A stretch of 64,000 nucleotides of DNA, taken from Kitasatospora aureofaciens (GTDB lineage Bacteria; Actinomycetota; Actinomycetes; Streptomycetales; Streptomycetaceae). Within the stretch, counting starts at the first letter, position 1, and each line of letters starts with the position of its first letter. This document shows, piece by piece, positions 23,868 to 32,200 of this stretch. Where the stretch lies: positions 1-64,000 of the forward strand of contig NZ_JAHTKP010000028.1 of NCBI RefSeq assembly GCF_019192735.1, written 5' to 3'. Below the pieces are notes generated by a model. That model saw only the letters and a program-made list of their open reading frames with translations, did no database searches and was not told where the DNA came from. The translations under genes and the position numbers were made by a program.

Positions 23868-25490
23868 TCAGATCACGCGGAAGAGGTCGGCGGCGGCGCG
23901 GGTGTCCGTGAGGTCGTCGATCGTGCGGACGTTGTCGCACAGGGCGTCGAGGATCCCGCCGGGCTCGGCGGCGTGCGGTTCGCCGATGGCGACACCGAAG
24001 GTCCGGTGGGCCAGTTCGTGGCGGGCGTCGTTCCAGCGGCGCATCCAGTTCTCGCTCACCGCGCACTCGCCGTCGGTGATGAACACGATGTCGCCGCGCT
24101 GGCGGCCCTCGGTGTTGTACTCGTCCTGGAGGAGGGCCACGGCCTCGGTCAACGGGGCCTGGTAGTCGGTGCCGCCGCCCCAGAAGTGCTCCGCGAAGTC
24201 GAGGACGTCGCCGATGTCGGCCGGGGCCGCGGCGGGGAAGCGGTAGGTCTTCACCTCGTGCGCGGAGGAGAAGTGGATGCCAACGAAGTCTCGCCGGGCC
24301 TTGCGTGCCTGGTCGAGCAGTGCCAGTGCGCAGGCCTTCGCCCACGCCTCCCCGGTGATGCCGGATCCGCCGTAGGGGGCGGCCATCGAGGCGGAGCAGT
24401 CGATGCAGGCGATGATCGCGCCCTGGCCGGCGGGCTGCTCGCCTCGGTTCTCGTAGAGCATCAGCTGCTGTTCGGCGAAGCGGGCGGCGAACACCGCGCG
24501 CAGGGCGGGGGTGCCGAGCATGGCGACCTCCGAGGGGACGACGCGGGTCAGGTCGTCGCCGAGGGTCACCCCCACCAGCTCGCCCGGCACATGCTCGACC
24601 CTGCGGGCCCGCTCGCCCGAGGCCATCTGCCGGAAGCGGCCGATCAGCTCGGCGAACCGGGCCATCCGGCCGGTGCGAAGCCGCTCGGCGAGGCGGGCGC
24701 GCTGTTGGGCGGGCATTCGCTCCAGCTGGCCCGGGCCGATGCCCCACGCCTGCATGAGGGCCGCCTCCTCGCGGGCGGCGTCCGCGGCCTGGGATACGGC
24801 CCGTCGAACGGCGGCACGGATGCCCGGAGCGGCGGAGGCGAGCGCGGCCTCGGCGGCGCCGGCCGCCGAGCGGGCGGCTTCGTCCGCGGCCTCGGCCCGG
24901 CGGAGCGCACGCTCCACCTCCACAGCGGAAGGAGCGGGGACGGTGCCGTCCTCACCGGCCGCCGCTGCGGCCCGTTCCATCGCCTCGCCGACCTCCCGGG
25001 CGGCCCGCTCGGCATCCTGGCGGGCGTCCTCGGCCCGCCGGGCCTCCTCCTGCGCACGGCGGGCGTGCTCCAGCAGCCGGCGAAGCTCCGAGGCCTGCGC
25101 GAGGACGGCCATGGCCGCCGCGTAGGGGTCACCGGCGGTCTCCCGGCGCAGCTCCCCGAACTCGCGGGAGTTCAGCATGGAGGTGATGACCTGGTGGTTG
25201 ACGAGCCGTGAGGGTGCCATCTCGGAGCGCTCGCGCACCCGGGGCGGCACCTTGTAGGCGGCCAGGAAGACGTCGGCGAGCAGGTCCTGGACGTGGTTGT
25301 GCTGCTCACCCAGATCATCGGCGAGCTCACGCAGCGCCGGGGCTGCATCGAGGAGCTCGCGCCAGGCCATCGCGTCGAATCGGTCGGAGACCACCGCCGA
25401 CGCCTGCCCGGGGACGGCGGCGCCCGCCGCCGCGAGCCACCGTCCTGCCCTGAGGGCCAGGTCCTTGAGCTTGTTCAGCTTCTTGCCCAC
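23868..25490 (-). CDS. von Willebrand factor A domain protein (CoxE/ViaA-like)
   Basis: 540 aa, GTG 25490 behind GAGGAA. Residues 1-130 are helical and 130-230 a long Ala/Glu/Arg coiled coil. The vWA domain follows with a complete MIDAS entry DCSASM near residue 361, a later Thr in HFWGGGTDYQAPL and Asp in IVFITDGECAVS. It is leftward, 28 bp behind the MoxR ATPase gene. MoxR-vWA pairs act as chaperones that remodel or load metal into partner proteins. No secretion signal, so cytoplasmic. Confidence 0.85.
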   Translation of the reverse strand: MGKKLNKLKDLALRAGRWLAAAGAAVPGQASAVVSDRFDAMAWRELLDAAPALRELADDLGEQHNHVQDLLADVFLAAYKVPPRVRERSEMAPSRLVNHQVITSMLNSREFGELRRETAGDPYAAAMAVLAQASELRRLLEHARRAQEEARRAEDARQDAERAAREVGEAMERAAAAAGEDGTVPAPSAVEVERALRRAEAADEAARSAAGAAEAALASAAPGIRAAVRRAVSQAADAAREEAALMQAWGIGPGQLERMPAQQRARLAERLRTGRMARFAELIGRFRQMASGERARRVEHVPGELVGVTLGDDLTRVVPSEVAMLGTPALRAVFAARFAEQQLMLYENRGEQPAGQGAIIACIDCSASMAAPYGGSGITGEAWAKACALALLDQARKARRDFVGIHFSSAHEVKTYRFPAAAPADIGDVLDFAEHFWGGGTDYQAPLTEAVALLQDEYNTEGRQRGDIVFITDGECAVSENWMRRWNDARHELAHRTFGVAIGEPHAAEPGGILDALCDNVRTIDDLTDTRAAADLFRVI

Positions 25491-25518
25491 CGCGGTTCCT
25501 CCCCTTGCGGCCGCCGGG

Positions 25519-26721
25519 TCACAGCTGGGCCTGCACCATGCTGGCGTCCACGCCGAGCGCCTCGGTTAGCACCCGAGCGTGCACGGCGCGCTGACGGGCG
25601 ATGACCCGGTCCAGCGTTGCGGTCGAGCGCCCTTCCGCGGTGGCGCCGCTGCGCATCGCCGCCAGTTGCTTCGAGGCCCGGGCCAGCTTCGTGTTGGCCT
25701 CCGTGATCGCCCACTTGCTCAGCTCCTCCCGGGACTCGCCGGCGCGCGCGTCCAGCTCGGCTTCGAGCTCGGCGATCGCGTCGTCCAGGTCGAGGGTGTT
25801 CTTCGCGTCGGGGTCGACCAGCTGCAGCACCTCGCGCTCGACCAGCGGGCGCTGGGCGGGCGAGTCCCACAGCACGTGAGTGAGCACCGCGAGGTCGCCG
25901 TCGGCGACCTCCTGGCGACCGGCGAGGTAGGCGGAGGCCTGCAGCAGGCGCACCGACTGCCGCCAGCGGCGGTCCGAGGCGATGAGTTCCTTGCGGCGCA
26001 GGGAGGTCCGCAAGGTGCTGATGGCGTCCACGATCGGATCCGGCACGTCCACCGCGGGCACGTCGACGTTCACCGCGTGCTGCAGCGCGGCGAGCCCGAC
26101 CGTCGTCCGCTTCGCGGGGACCGGCCGCTGGACGGCGGAGCGCACCAGGGCGGCGAAGTTCGAGGGATCCGCGAGGTAGCCGACTTCCAGTCGCACAAGC
26201 AGCCGGTCATAGATCGCGGCGCTGTCCTCGCCGTTCGGCAGCTCGTTGCTGGCGGTGATGGCGCTGATCAGCGGGCAGTCGATCGGGGTCCCGCCGTTCT
26301 CCGGGTGGTAGATCCTCTCGTTCAGCAGGGCCAGGGTCTCGTTCAGAGCCGCCGTACTGCATTTGAAGATCTCGTCCACGAAGGCAATGTGAGCCTGCGT
26401 TGCCCGGCCTTCGTAGACCTGCCGGTACTCGCCGCGGGCCAGCGCGGCCACGTCGATCGGCCCGAACAGCCGGGTGGGGGCGGTGAACTTGCCCAGGAGG
26501 GTCTCCCAGTAGGTGCCGCCCTCGATGCGGCCGGTCAGCTCCCGGGCCAACTCCGACTTCGCGGTCCCCGGCGGTCCGAGCAGCAGTGCGTGCTGCCCGG
26601 CCAGGATCGTCACCACCAGCGTGCGCACCACGTCGTCGCGCTCCAGGTACATCTCCGACAGCTCGTCGGCGATCGCGCGCAGCGCGCCCGCCGTCTGCGT
26701 CGTTCCAGACTCGTCCTGCAC
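25519..26721 (-). CDS. MoxR/RavA-type AAA+ ATPase
   Basis: GTG 26721 with GGAG 7 nt upstream is preferred (400 aa); the frame extends to TTG 26754 without a ribosome binding site. Walker A GPPGTAKS at residues 49-56, Walker B IAFVDEIFK, sensor-1 region LISAITASNELPNGEDS, and a C-terminal lid plus a LARA-like helical tail. The order is that of MoxR proteins of the RavA branch. First gene of a three-gene unit, preceded by a 44-bp palindrome. Confidence 0.85.
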   Translation of the reverse strand: MQDESGTTQTAGALRAIADELSEMYLERDDVVRTLVVTILAGQHALLLGPPGTAKSELARELTGRIEGGTYWETLLGKFTAPTRLFGPIDVAALARGEYRQVYEGRATQAHIAFVDEIFKCSTAALNETLALLNERIYHPENGGTPIDCPLISAITASNELPNGEDSAAIYDRLLVRLEVGYLADPSNFAALVRSAVQRPVPAKRTTVGLAALQHAVNVDVPAVDVPDPIVDAISTLRTSLRRKELIASDRRWRQSVRLLQASAYLAGRQEVADGDLAVLTHVLWDSPAQRPLVEREVLQLVDPDAKNTLDLDDAIAELEAELDARAGESREELSKWAITEANTKLARASKQLAAMRSGATAEGRSTATLDRVIARQRAVHARVLTEALGVDASMVQAQL

Positions 26722-26766
26722 CAGCAGACTCCGTTCTTCCGGGGTGACCAGCAATCAGAATCATAG

Positions 26767-26810
26767 GAGTGCACTGGTGCCAAAACGGCCGTTTTGGCAC
26801 CAGTGCACTC
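26767..26810 (+). promoter_or_regulatory. perfect 44-bp palindrome upstream of the MoxR gene
   Basis: Every base of 26767-26788 pairs with 26789-26810 with no gap. The core is CCAAAACGGCCGTTTTGG and the outer arm begins GAGTGCACTGGTG. It ends 45 bp before GTG 26721. The core recurs at 22702-22715. Likely a high-affinity operator for a dimeric or tetrameric protein, or a recombination/replication site. Confidence 0.85.
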
Positions 26811-26860
26811 GAACGAGGCCCCGAAGAGGACCGGACATGGCGGTCGCACCATCCGAACCG

Positions 26861-26886
26861 GTTTGGCCCCCGGTTGGGGGCCAAAC
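26861..26886 (+). promoter_or_regulatory. TGGCCCC-N6-GGGGCCA site 1
   Basis: GTTTGGCCCCC (26861-26871) and GGGGGCCAAAC (26876-26886) are perfect 11-bp arms. Within them is the shared 20-bp motif TGGCCCC-N6-GGGGCCA (26864-26883). It lies about 140 bp upstream of the MoxR start and 20 bp before the end of the next gene. Confidence 0.7.
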
Positions 26887-26906
26887 TCCGGCTGCGCGAG
26901 CTGCGG

Positions 26907-27122
26907 TCAGATCTGCCGATCCGAGTCGGAGAAGGTCAGCCCGCCAGGCGAGAGCAGGCGCCGACGGGCCGGGGCGGGTACGGTCACGGGTTCCCCCGGC
27001 GGCTGGCGGAAGTCGGCGCCCTGCTCGACCGGCAGCCGACGCACGCCGGGCTGGGCAGGCAGGGGCGGGTCGGTGGCGGACTCGGAGAAGGCGGGCAGCG
27101 AGAGCGGGCGGCGGTCGGTCAT
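26907..27122 (-). CDS. hypothetical 71-aa protein
   Basis: ATG 27122, product MTDRRPLSLPAFSESATDPP followed by a Pro/Arg-rich tail. It is preceded by a TGGCCCC-N6-GGGGCCA site 50 bp upstream, as are its neighbours, which is the main support. No strong ribosome binding site. Probably disordered. Function unknown. Confidence 0.45.
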   Translation of the reverse strand: MTDRRPLSLPAFSESATDPPLPAQPGVRRLPVEQGADFRQPPGEPVTVPAPARRRLLSPGGLTFSDSDRQI

Positions 27123-27173
27123 GATCACCAGTCTCGCAGTCTGGCCGGCCCGGTAGCACCGGCTGCACCGTTC

Positions 27174-27193
27174 TGGCCCCTGCCCGGGGGCCA
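27174..27193 (+). promoter_or_regulatory. TGGCCCC-N6-GGGGCCA site 2
   Basis: Arms 27174-27180 and 27187-27193 with spacer TGCCCG. It lies between the 71-aa gene and the RepL-like gene ending at 27248. Confidence 0.6.
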
Positions 27194-27247
27194 AACGCAC
27201 CCGTCCGCCGACCCGGACCGGGCCGACGGACGGAACAGTGGATCAGC

Positions 27248-27664
27248 TCAGGCCGACAGGCCGAGGCTGGCAAGCTGGGCAGCGTAGCGCTGGCGGCGCT
27301 GCTCGCCGACCTCCTCAACCGCAGGGACTTTGATTTTCGGGACAGCGGCAAGGCGCGTGACCGAACGGCCGCCGGTGAGCAGCGGGTGCAGCTGATAGAG
27401 GGCGTCCTCGATGGCCCAGGCGAGGCCGATCTCGCGCAGTTCCCTGAACCCCCGGTTCACAGACGGCTTGGACGCGCCGAGGATCGCGCACATCTCGGCC
27501 TGACTGAGCTTGGCCGCGCCGGTCTGCTCGCTCTGGTGGGCGAGCAGGATGTCGAGGACCCGCCGGCCGGTGCGGGTCAGGTCCACCAGGGTCAGTAGCT
27601 CGTAGACCTCGCGAGGCAAGGTGATGGGCGCGGAGCTGGGCGGCACCGGCGGTTGAACGCTCAC
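27248..27664 (-). CDS. RepL-like winged-helix protein, short (138 aa)
   Basis: GTG 27664 with GAGG 7 nt upstream. Residues 25-100 are a winged helix-turn-helix (LSQAEMCAILGASKPSVNRG followed by FRELREIGLAWAI, then YQLHPLLTGG). The wing ending in an Asn/His-Pro-x-hydrophobic strand is like Firmicute RepL initiators and MarR-fold regulators. It may bind the nearby inverted repeats. It follows the 202-aa RepL-like gene by 41 bp in the same direction. Replication initiator or repressor; the two cannot be separated here. Confidence 0.6.
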   Translation of the reverse strand: MSVQPPVPPSSAPITLPREVYELLTLVDLTRTGRRVLDILLAHQSEQTGAAKLSQAEMCAILGASKPSVNRGFRELREIGLAWAIEDALYQLHPLLTGGRSVTRLAAVPKIKVPAVEEVGEQRRQRYAAQLASLGLSA

Positions 27665-27705
27665 GGCGTGACCTCGATTCGTGTGGGCGTGTCCATCATC
27701 GGCGA

Positions 27706-28314
27706 TCAGCCGTTTGCGGCGGCAGGGGCGGTCGCACGGCGGGCCGGGCTCTTGCGCTGGCGCTTGATCGGGACGACGGCGGCGGTCTCGGACTGCTCGG
27801 CCTGGCGCAACTGCTCGCGCTGCGCCCGCCACTGGTCGGGGTGCCCGCTCGTCGGGACGATGAAGTCCCGGCCGACGGCGGCGAGCCACTCGGCTTGGAA
27901 CCGTGCTTGCGAGCCGGAGTCGCCGCAGTAGGTGAGCCAGGGGTTGAGCTGGTAGCGGCTTCGGCCAGCGTTGCGCAGCCACTTGATCTCGGTGAAGTAG
28001 AGCATGGGCTCGCTGATGTGCGAGCGGGCGATCTTGGACTCTACTGCCAGGGTGCGCTGATTGGCGGTGATATAGCCCTCGCCCCGTTCCTGGCAGCTGA
28101 GCAGTGCGTGCCAGAGCCGGAACCAGGTGCCGGGCATGCCCATGCGCGACATGAGACGGTGCATCAGCTTGGCGTCGAGGACGTAGCCGAAGCACTGTTC
28201 GCCGGCGACAAACTCGAATCCGGTCGCCTGCTGCTCGGTGCAGACCAGGCGGCCAGCGGCGTCGATGCGGACCACCAGGTGCGTGCTGGCCGGCTGCTTG
28301 CCCTGGCGCTTCAA
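27706..28314 (-). CDS. RepL-like winged-helix protein, long (202 aa)
   Basis: TTG 28314 with GAAGGAG 7 nt upstream. Residues 60-130 carry MGMPGTWFRLWHALLSCQER, TANQRTLAVESKIARSHISE and YQLNPWLTYCG, a pattern close to replication-associated winged helices that bind plasmid origins. N-terminal 55 residues are basic/beta; the last 40 are basic and probably disordered. Three TGGCCCC-N6-GGGGCCA sites stand directly upstream, as iterons or operators would. Confidence 0.6.
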   Translation of the reverse strand: MKRQGKQPASTHLVVRIDAAGRLVCTEQQATGFEFVAGEQCFGYVLDAKLMHRLMSRMGMPGTWFRLWHALLSCQERGEGYITANQRTLAVESKIARSHISEPMLYFTEIKWLRNAGRSRYQLNPWLTYCGDSGSQARFQAEWLAAVGRDFIVPTSGHPDQWRAQREQLRQAEQSETAAVVPIKRQRKSPARRATAPAAANG

Positions 28315-28384
28315 CTCGTTCTCCTTCGGGCGGTACCGGACACATGATCACGAATCGTCCTGGGGACGGTAGCACAGGCTAAAC

Positions 28385-28500
28385 CGCGTTGGCCCCGAGT
28401 TGGGGGCCAACGCGCCGACGCGGCGACCAGGAGCTCGCGTCGTTCTGGCCCCCGAAACGGGGCCAGGAGCGTACCGTTCTGGCCCCCGAAACGGGGCCAG
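28385..28500 (+). promoter_or_regulatory. three TGGCCCC-N6-GGGGCCA sites (3-5), candidate iterons
   Basis: Site 3 has perfect 12-bp arms CGCGTTGGCCCC (28385-28396) / GGGGCCAACGCG (28403-28414). Sites 4 (28445-28466) and 5 (28479-28500) are near-identical, CTGGCCCC-CGAAAC-GGGGCCAG, 34 bp apart. They lie 70-190 bp upstream of TTG 28314. The rest of 28501-28784 shows no gene or clear structure. Confidence 0.75.
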
Positions 28501-28784
28501 CAGACGGAAGTGTCCGCAGGTCAGGGATTCGCCGCTTCTCAGTAGTTAGAAGGCCCCGCCGATGTTGACCAGCCACCCCCACGCCGCCGCCCCGGCGGTT
28601 CGGCACCCCAGGTGCCCACTATCCGCCGGTGTGCTCACCGTTTCCCGGTGGCCGGACCGTTTCCCGGGAGCGATCAACCGTCCGGCCCTGATCGGCAGCA
28701 ACCGTCGCCAGGTCACCCCCTGCGGGCAGCAGGGCAGGCAGCACCGTTCGGCATGAACGTGCAGGTGGCGACCCGGGGACCGCC

Positions 28785-29057
28785 CTACTTCTGTCCCCCG
28801 TCTCCTCGTCCACCCCCGCACGGCCGCGGCGCTGGACACCATACGGTCTGCGCCGTCTGCACGGGCCGGGCCCCGCGAGGTGTCGGCGGCAGGGCGGCAG
28901 GGCAGGCGCGCGCCCGACCGGGAAGGGAGGTGGGCACGGGCCGGGGCCGGGTGGGCTTCGCCAGTGCGCGGGCGAGGTTCGCAGCGCCCTTGGCCGGGAG
29001 CCGCCTTCTGCTGGTGGACAGGGAGTTGGCGAGGTCTTCCCATTCGCTGTAGCTCAA
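28785..29057 (-). CDS. hypothetical 90-aa basic protein
   Basis: TTG 29057 sits 5 nt after GGGAGG. The product opens LSYSEWEDLANSLSTSRRRL and then becomes Pro/Arg-rich with two Cys (VWCPAPRPCG). It is divergent from the giant gene at 29281. Start-proximal composition looks coding, the tail less so. Function unknown. Confidence 0.4.
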   Translation of the reverse strand: MSYSEWEDLANSLSTSRRRLPAKGAANLARALAKPTRPRPVPTSLPGRARACPAALPPTPRGARPVQTAQTVWCPAPRPCGGGRGDGGQK

Positions 29058-29280
29058 CGCGCCTCCCGTGGTGGATCGCTGTGGTGTGCACGGTACTGGT
29101 GACCGCTGGCCGTTCTTGATCACGGCGCGCCCCGGATCCCGGAACACCCCCTGCGGGTCGGCCGGGCCCGCGCCTGCTTCCCCTGGTCCGCTGGCGTTTC
29201 CCGGTGTTATTGCCGTGATCTGTGTTCGCTCGCGTGGCACGATCACTGGATTGACGCACTCACGGGGGAAGGTGTGGCCT

Positions 29281-32200
29281 GTGCCGTTCGAGGACATCCG
29301 GTCGGACGATGGCCAGCTGTCTTTCTCACTGCCGGAGTTGCCTGAGCCGGGGCATCCGAACCGGGAGCGCGCGGAGTTCTTTCGGGCCGAGGTGCTGCGG
29401 CACGTGGCGAACAAGAACTCCGGCGCCATGACCGTCAAGGCCTCGCTGCGGCCGTACGTGAACGGGCGGATGAGGCTCCCCAAGGGCCAGGAAAACGCGT
29501 GGGCGCCGAAGCCGTTCGAGGTCGGCGACTGGATCGAGTGGACGCCGGACGAGGAGGGGGCCGAGCCGATCCGCGGCTGTGTCTGGTCGCCCGGCGCGCA
29601 CGCGAACCGCTGGTTCGTGTGGACGGACCGGTCTGCCACCACGGGTGAGTACCACGTGCTCACCCGGAACCGGCGACGCGACGGGTCCTACTCGTACTCG
29701 GTATCGGGCGGAGGGGTCCCCCGGTCACTGGGGCAGGCCGTTCCGGATCCGGTGCCGACCCAGGAGGGGCAGGAGCTGCCGCGCGGCGCGACCGTCGCGC
29801 CGACGCCGATCCCCTACGCCCAGTGGCGCGATCCCGCGGGGCACATGCAGTTCCCGGTGCCGCCGGTCGAGCTGACGGTGCACCACCGCCAGGCGCCGAT
29901 GGGCGGGCCGCTGCCGTTCCTGGACGTCACGGTCAACGGCAGCCCGTACGTGCTGCGGCTGGACCGCGCCGACAACGGCATCGAGCTGTTCCACGTCGAG
30001 ACCGCGCCTGCCCAGGGCGAGAGCGAGGAACTCGCCTACGGCGTCGAGTCCCGGGCCAGCGCGGTGGGCATCTGCGTGCGGCACTACCGCCAGAACCACC
30101 CCGAGCACGAGGCGGCGGCGCCGGCCGGGGCCGAGCCGCAGATCTCCAGCGCGCGGGTGCGCACCGAGCAGGGCACGACCACGGACTTCTGGACGATCAG
30201 CGTCAACGGAGCCGAGTACTCGGCGCACTGGACCGGGCCGAGCTCTCGCACGTTCACGGTCAACGTCGGGGGCATTGCCGACACCAGCCTGCTTCTCGGC
30301 GAGGTGGAGGACCTGGACGACGCCAAAGCCATGGCCGCACGGCACGCGGCCGGCGACCGGGCTGGGCTGCTGGAGCGGATCCCCGGCCTGGCACGTGGCT
30401 GGCGCCTGGCGCTGGAGGACGGGCCGGTCTACCTGGTCACCCCGACCGACAACTTCTACCGGGCCATCCGGAGCGACTCGCTGGACAACTACCGCCTCAC
30501 CTTCGGCGACGAGGAGCTCGGCAGCTTCAAGCGCCTGAAGGAGCTGACGGCCGCCGCCCGCGCCCACGCCGCCAGCACGCCCCGTGACACAGCACCTGGA
30601 GAGGTCCTACCCGTGGCCGAACCCACTGCCGACAATGTGCCCCTGTTCGACCTCGCCGAGCCGGCCGCAGAGCCGGACAAACCCCAGGTGCGGGTGCGCC
30701 GGGTGTTTACGGCCTCCGAGGTGAAGAGGCGTTGGACCGAGGGGAAGACCTCCCCACTGTGGCGCCGGCCGCCGCGCACCCTGTCCGGCGGCTGGCCGGA
30801 CCCGGCGACACCGCGGCTGGAGCGCGCTCAGGCCCGCCTCGGTGCCGAGTCGGCCTCCCAGCACAACTCCGACAACGCCGAACTCAGCCCGCTCGCACGG
30901 TTCCTGATCGGCCGCAGCTCCACCAAGTGGTACGTCTACCACTGCGCGAGCGGCCTGCTGATGAACCAGGGCGCCGGCTACAGCTCGAAGCGCGAAGCCG
31001 TGGCGTGGGCGACCGAGCTGGAGCAGGTGAAAAACGGCGACGGCACCTGGTTCGAGTGGGACATCGATTACTTGGCCGACGAGCTGCGCCTGCACGAGAG
31101 CCGGGCCCGGCTGAACGAACTGCTCGCAGGCCCGGACGCAGCTCCGACCGAGGAGACTGACACGGCCGAGGAGGCCCAGGGTGGTGATGCAGGTGACGTA
31201 CAGGCTGCCGAGAAGACGGCCGAGCCCGCACCCGCCGCCAACGAGCAGCTGAATGCCGCGGTAGCGCCGGCTGTGGTCCAGGCCGGGAGCGCGCAGGCGG
31301 ACGGGCCTGCGCCGGAGCCGAAAGCCGGCGAGGCCGAGATGGCGGTGTTGCCCGAGGGCGCCGAGCCAACCGCCGACGAGTCGCCTTTCGTTGTCCTGCC
31401 CGATGGGGCCCTGCCGGTCGATGGCTTCCCCGGCTACCACTATCTCCAGTCCGCCCGGATGGAGACCACGGTCTACGGGCCGGACAACGAGCCGGTGGCG
31501 CGGGGGAGGTACGTCGGTGACGGGGTGACCGCGGGCCTGGTGGACGGCGTGCGCATCGCTGCCGGAGGGTACGGCAGCGCCAGGTTCCACGTGCTCGCCG
31601 CCGCCCAGCACCGAGCCGCCCAGCTCCCCCCGGAGCAGCAGGACCGGGTGTGGGTGGAGATCGTGCCGGACGCGACCTCGAAGACGAAGCGCGTCATCGT
31701 GGTGCGCGGCACCGTAAGGGATGACGCGCCTGACGAACGGGCGACCAAGGCAGGCAACCTCTACTGGTCAGGGGAGAAGAAAGCCAAGGTCAGCGGGCGG
31801 AACTGGACTGCGAAGACGGTGGACCAGAACGTGGCCGCGGTGCTGTCGGAGTTCGCCCGGCAGGGCCGCGCTGTGGTGGTCCGCCGCCCCGGATCCAGCC
31901 AGGACGCCTCAACGCCCATTCCTGCTGCTGCCGTCCCCGCACCCCGGCAGCCGGAGGCAGTGCCTGCGCAGGCTCCGGCCGCCGAGCCGGGCGTCGAGAC
32001 GCTGAGCGACAAGGAGCTGGCCGAGGCGATCCGCGAGACAAGCGCCAGGGTCGGCTACGGCATCCAGCGCGACGAGCGGGCCGCGGAGCGGGCCGCCGTG
32101 CTGGAGACGGAGCGCCAGGAGCGGGTCCTGCGGCGGATCGCGGCTGCGCCGGAGGTAACCGGCATGACGGACGCCGAGCTCGCAGCCGAGCACCAGTGGC

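Noticed and set aside
23832..24747. Upstream extension of the DUF6744-like frame across the vWA gene
   Set aside because: Translation there is Arg/Pro/Gly filler and overlaps the well-supported vWA coding sequence; GTG 23832 has a ribosome binding site.
29068..29280. 71-codon N-terminal extension of the giant frame
   Set aside because: Composition is not protein-like and it overlaps the promoter side of the divergent gene; GTG 29281 has GGGGAAGG at good spacing.
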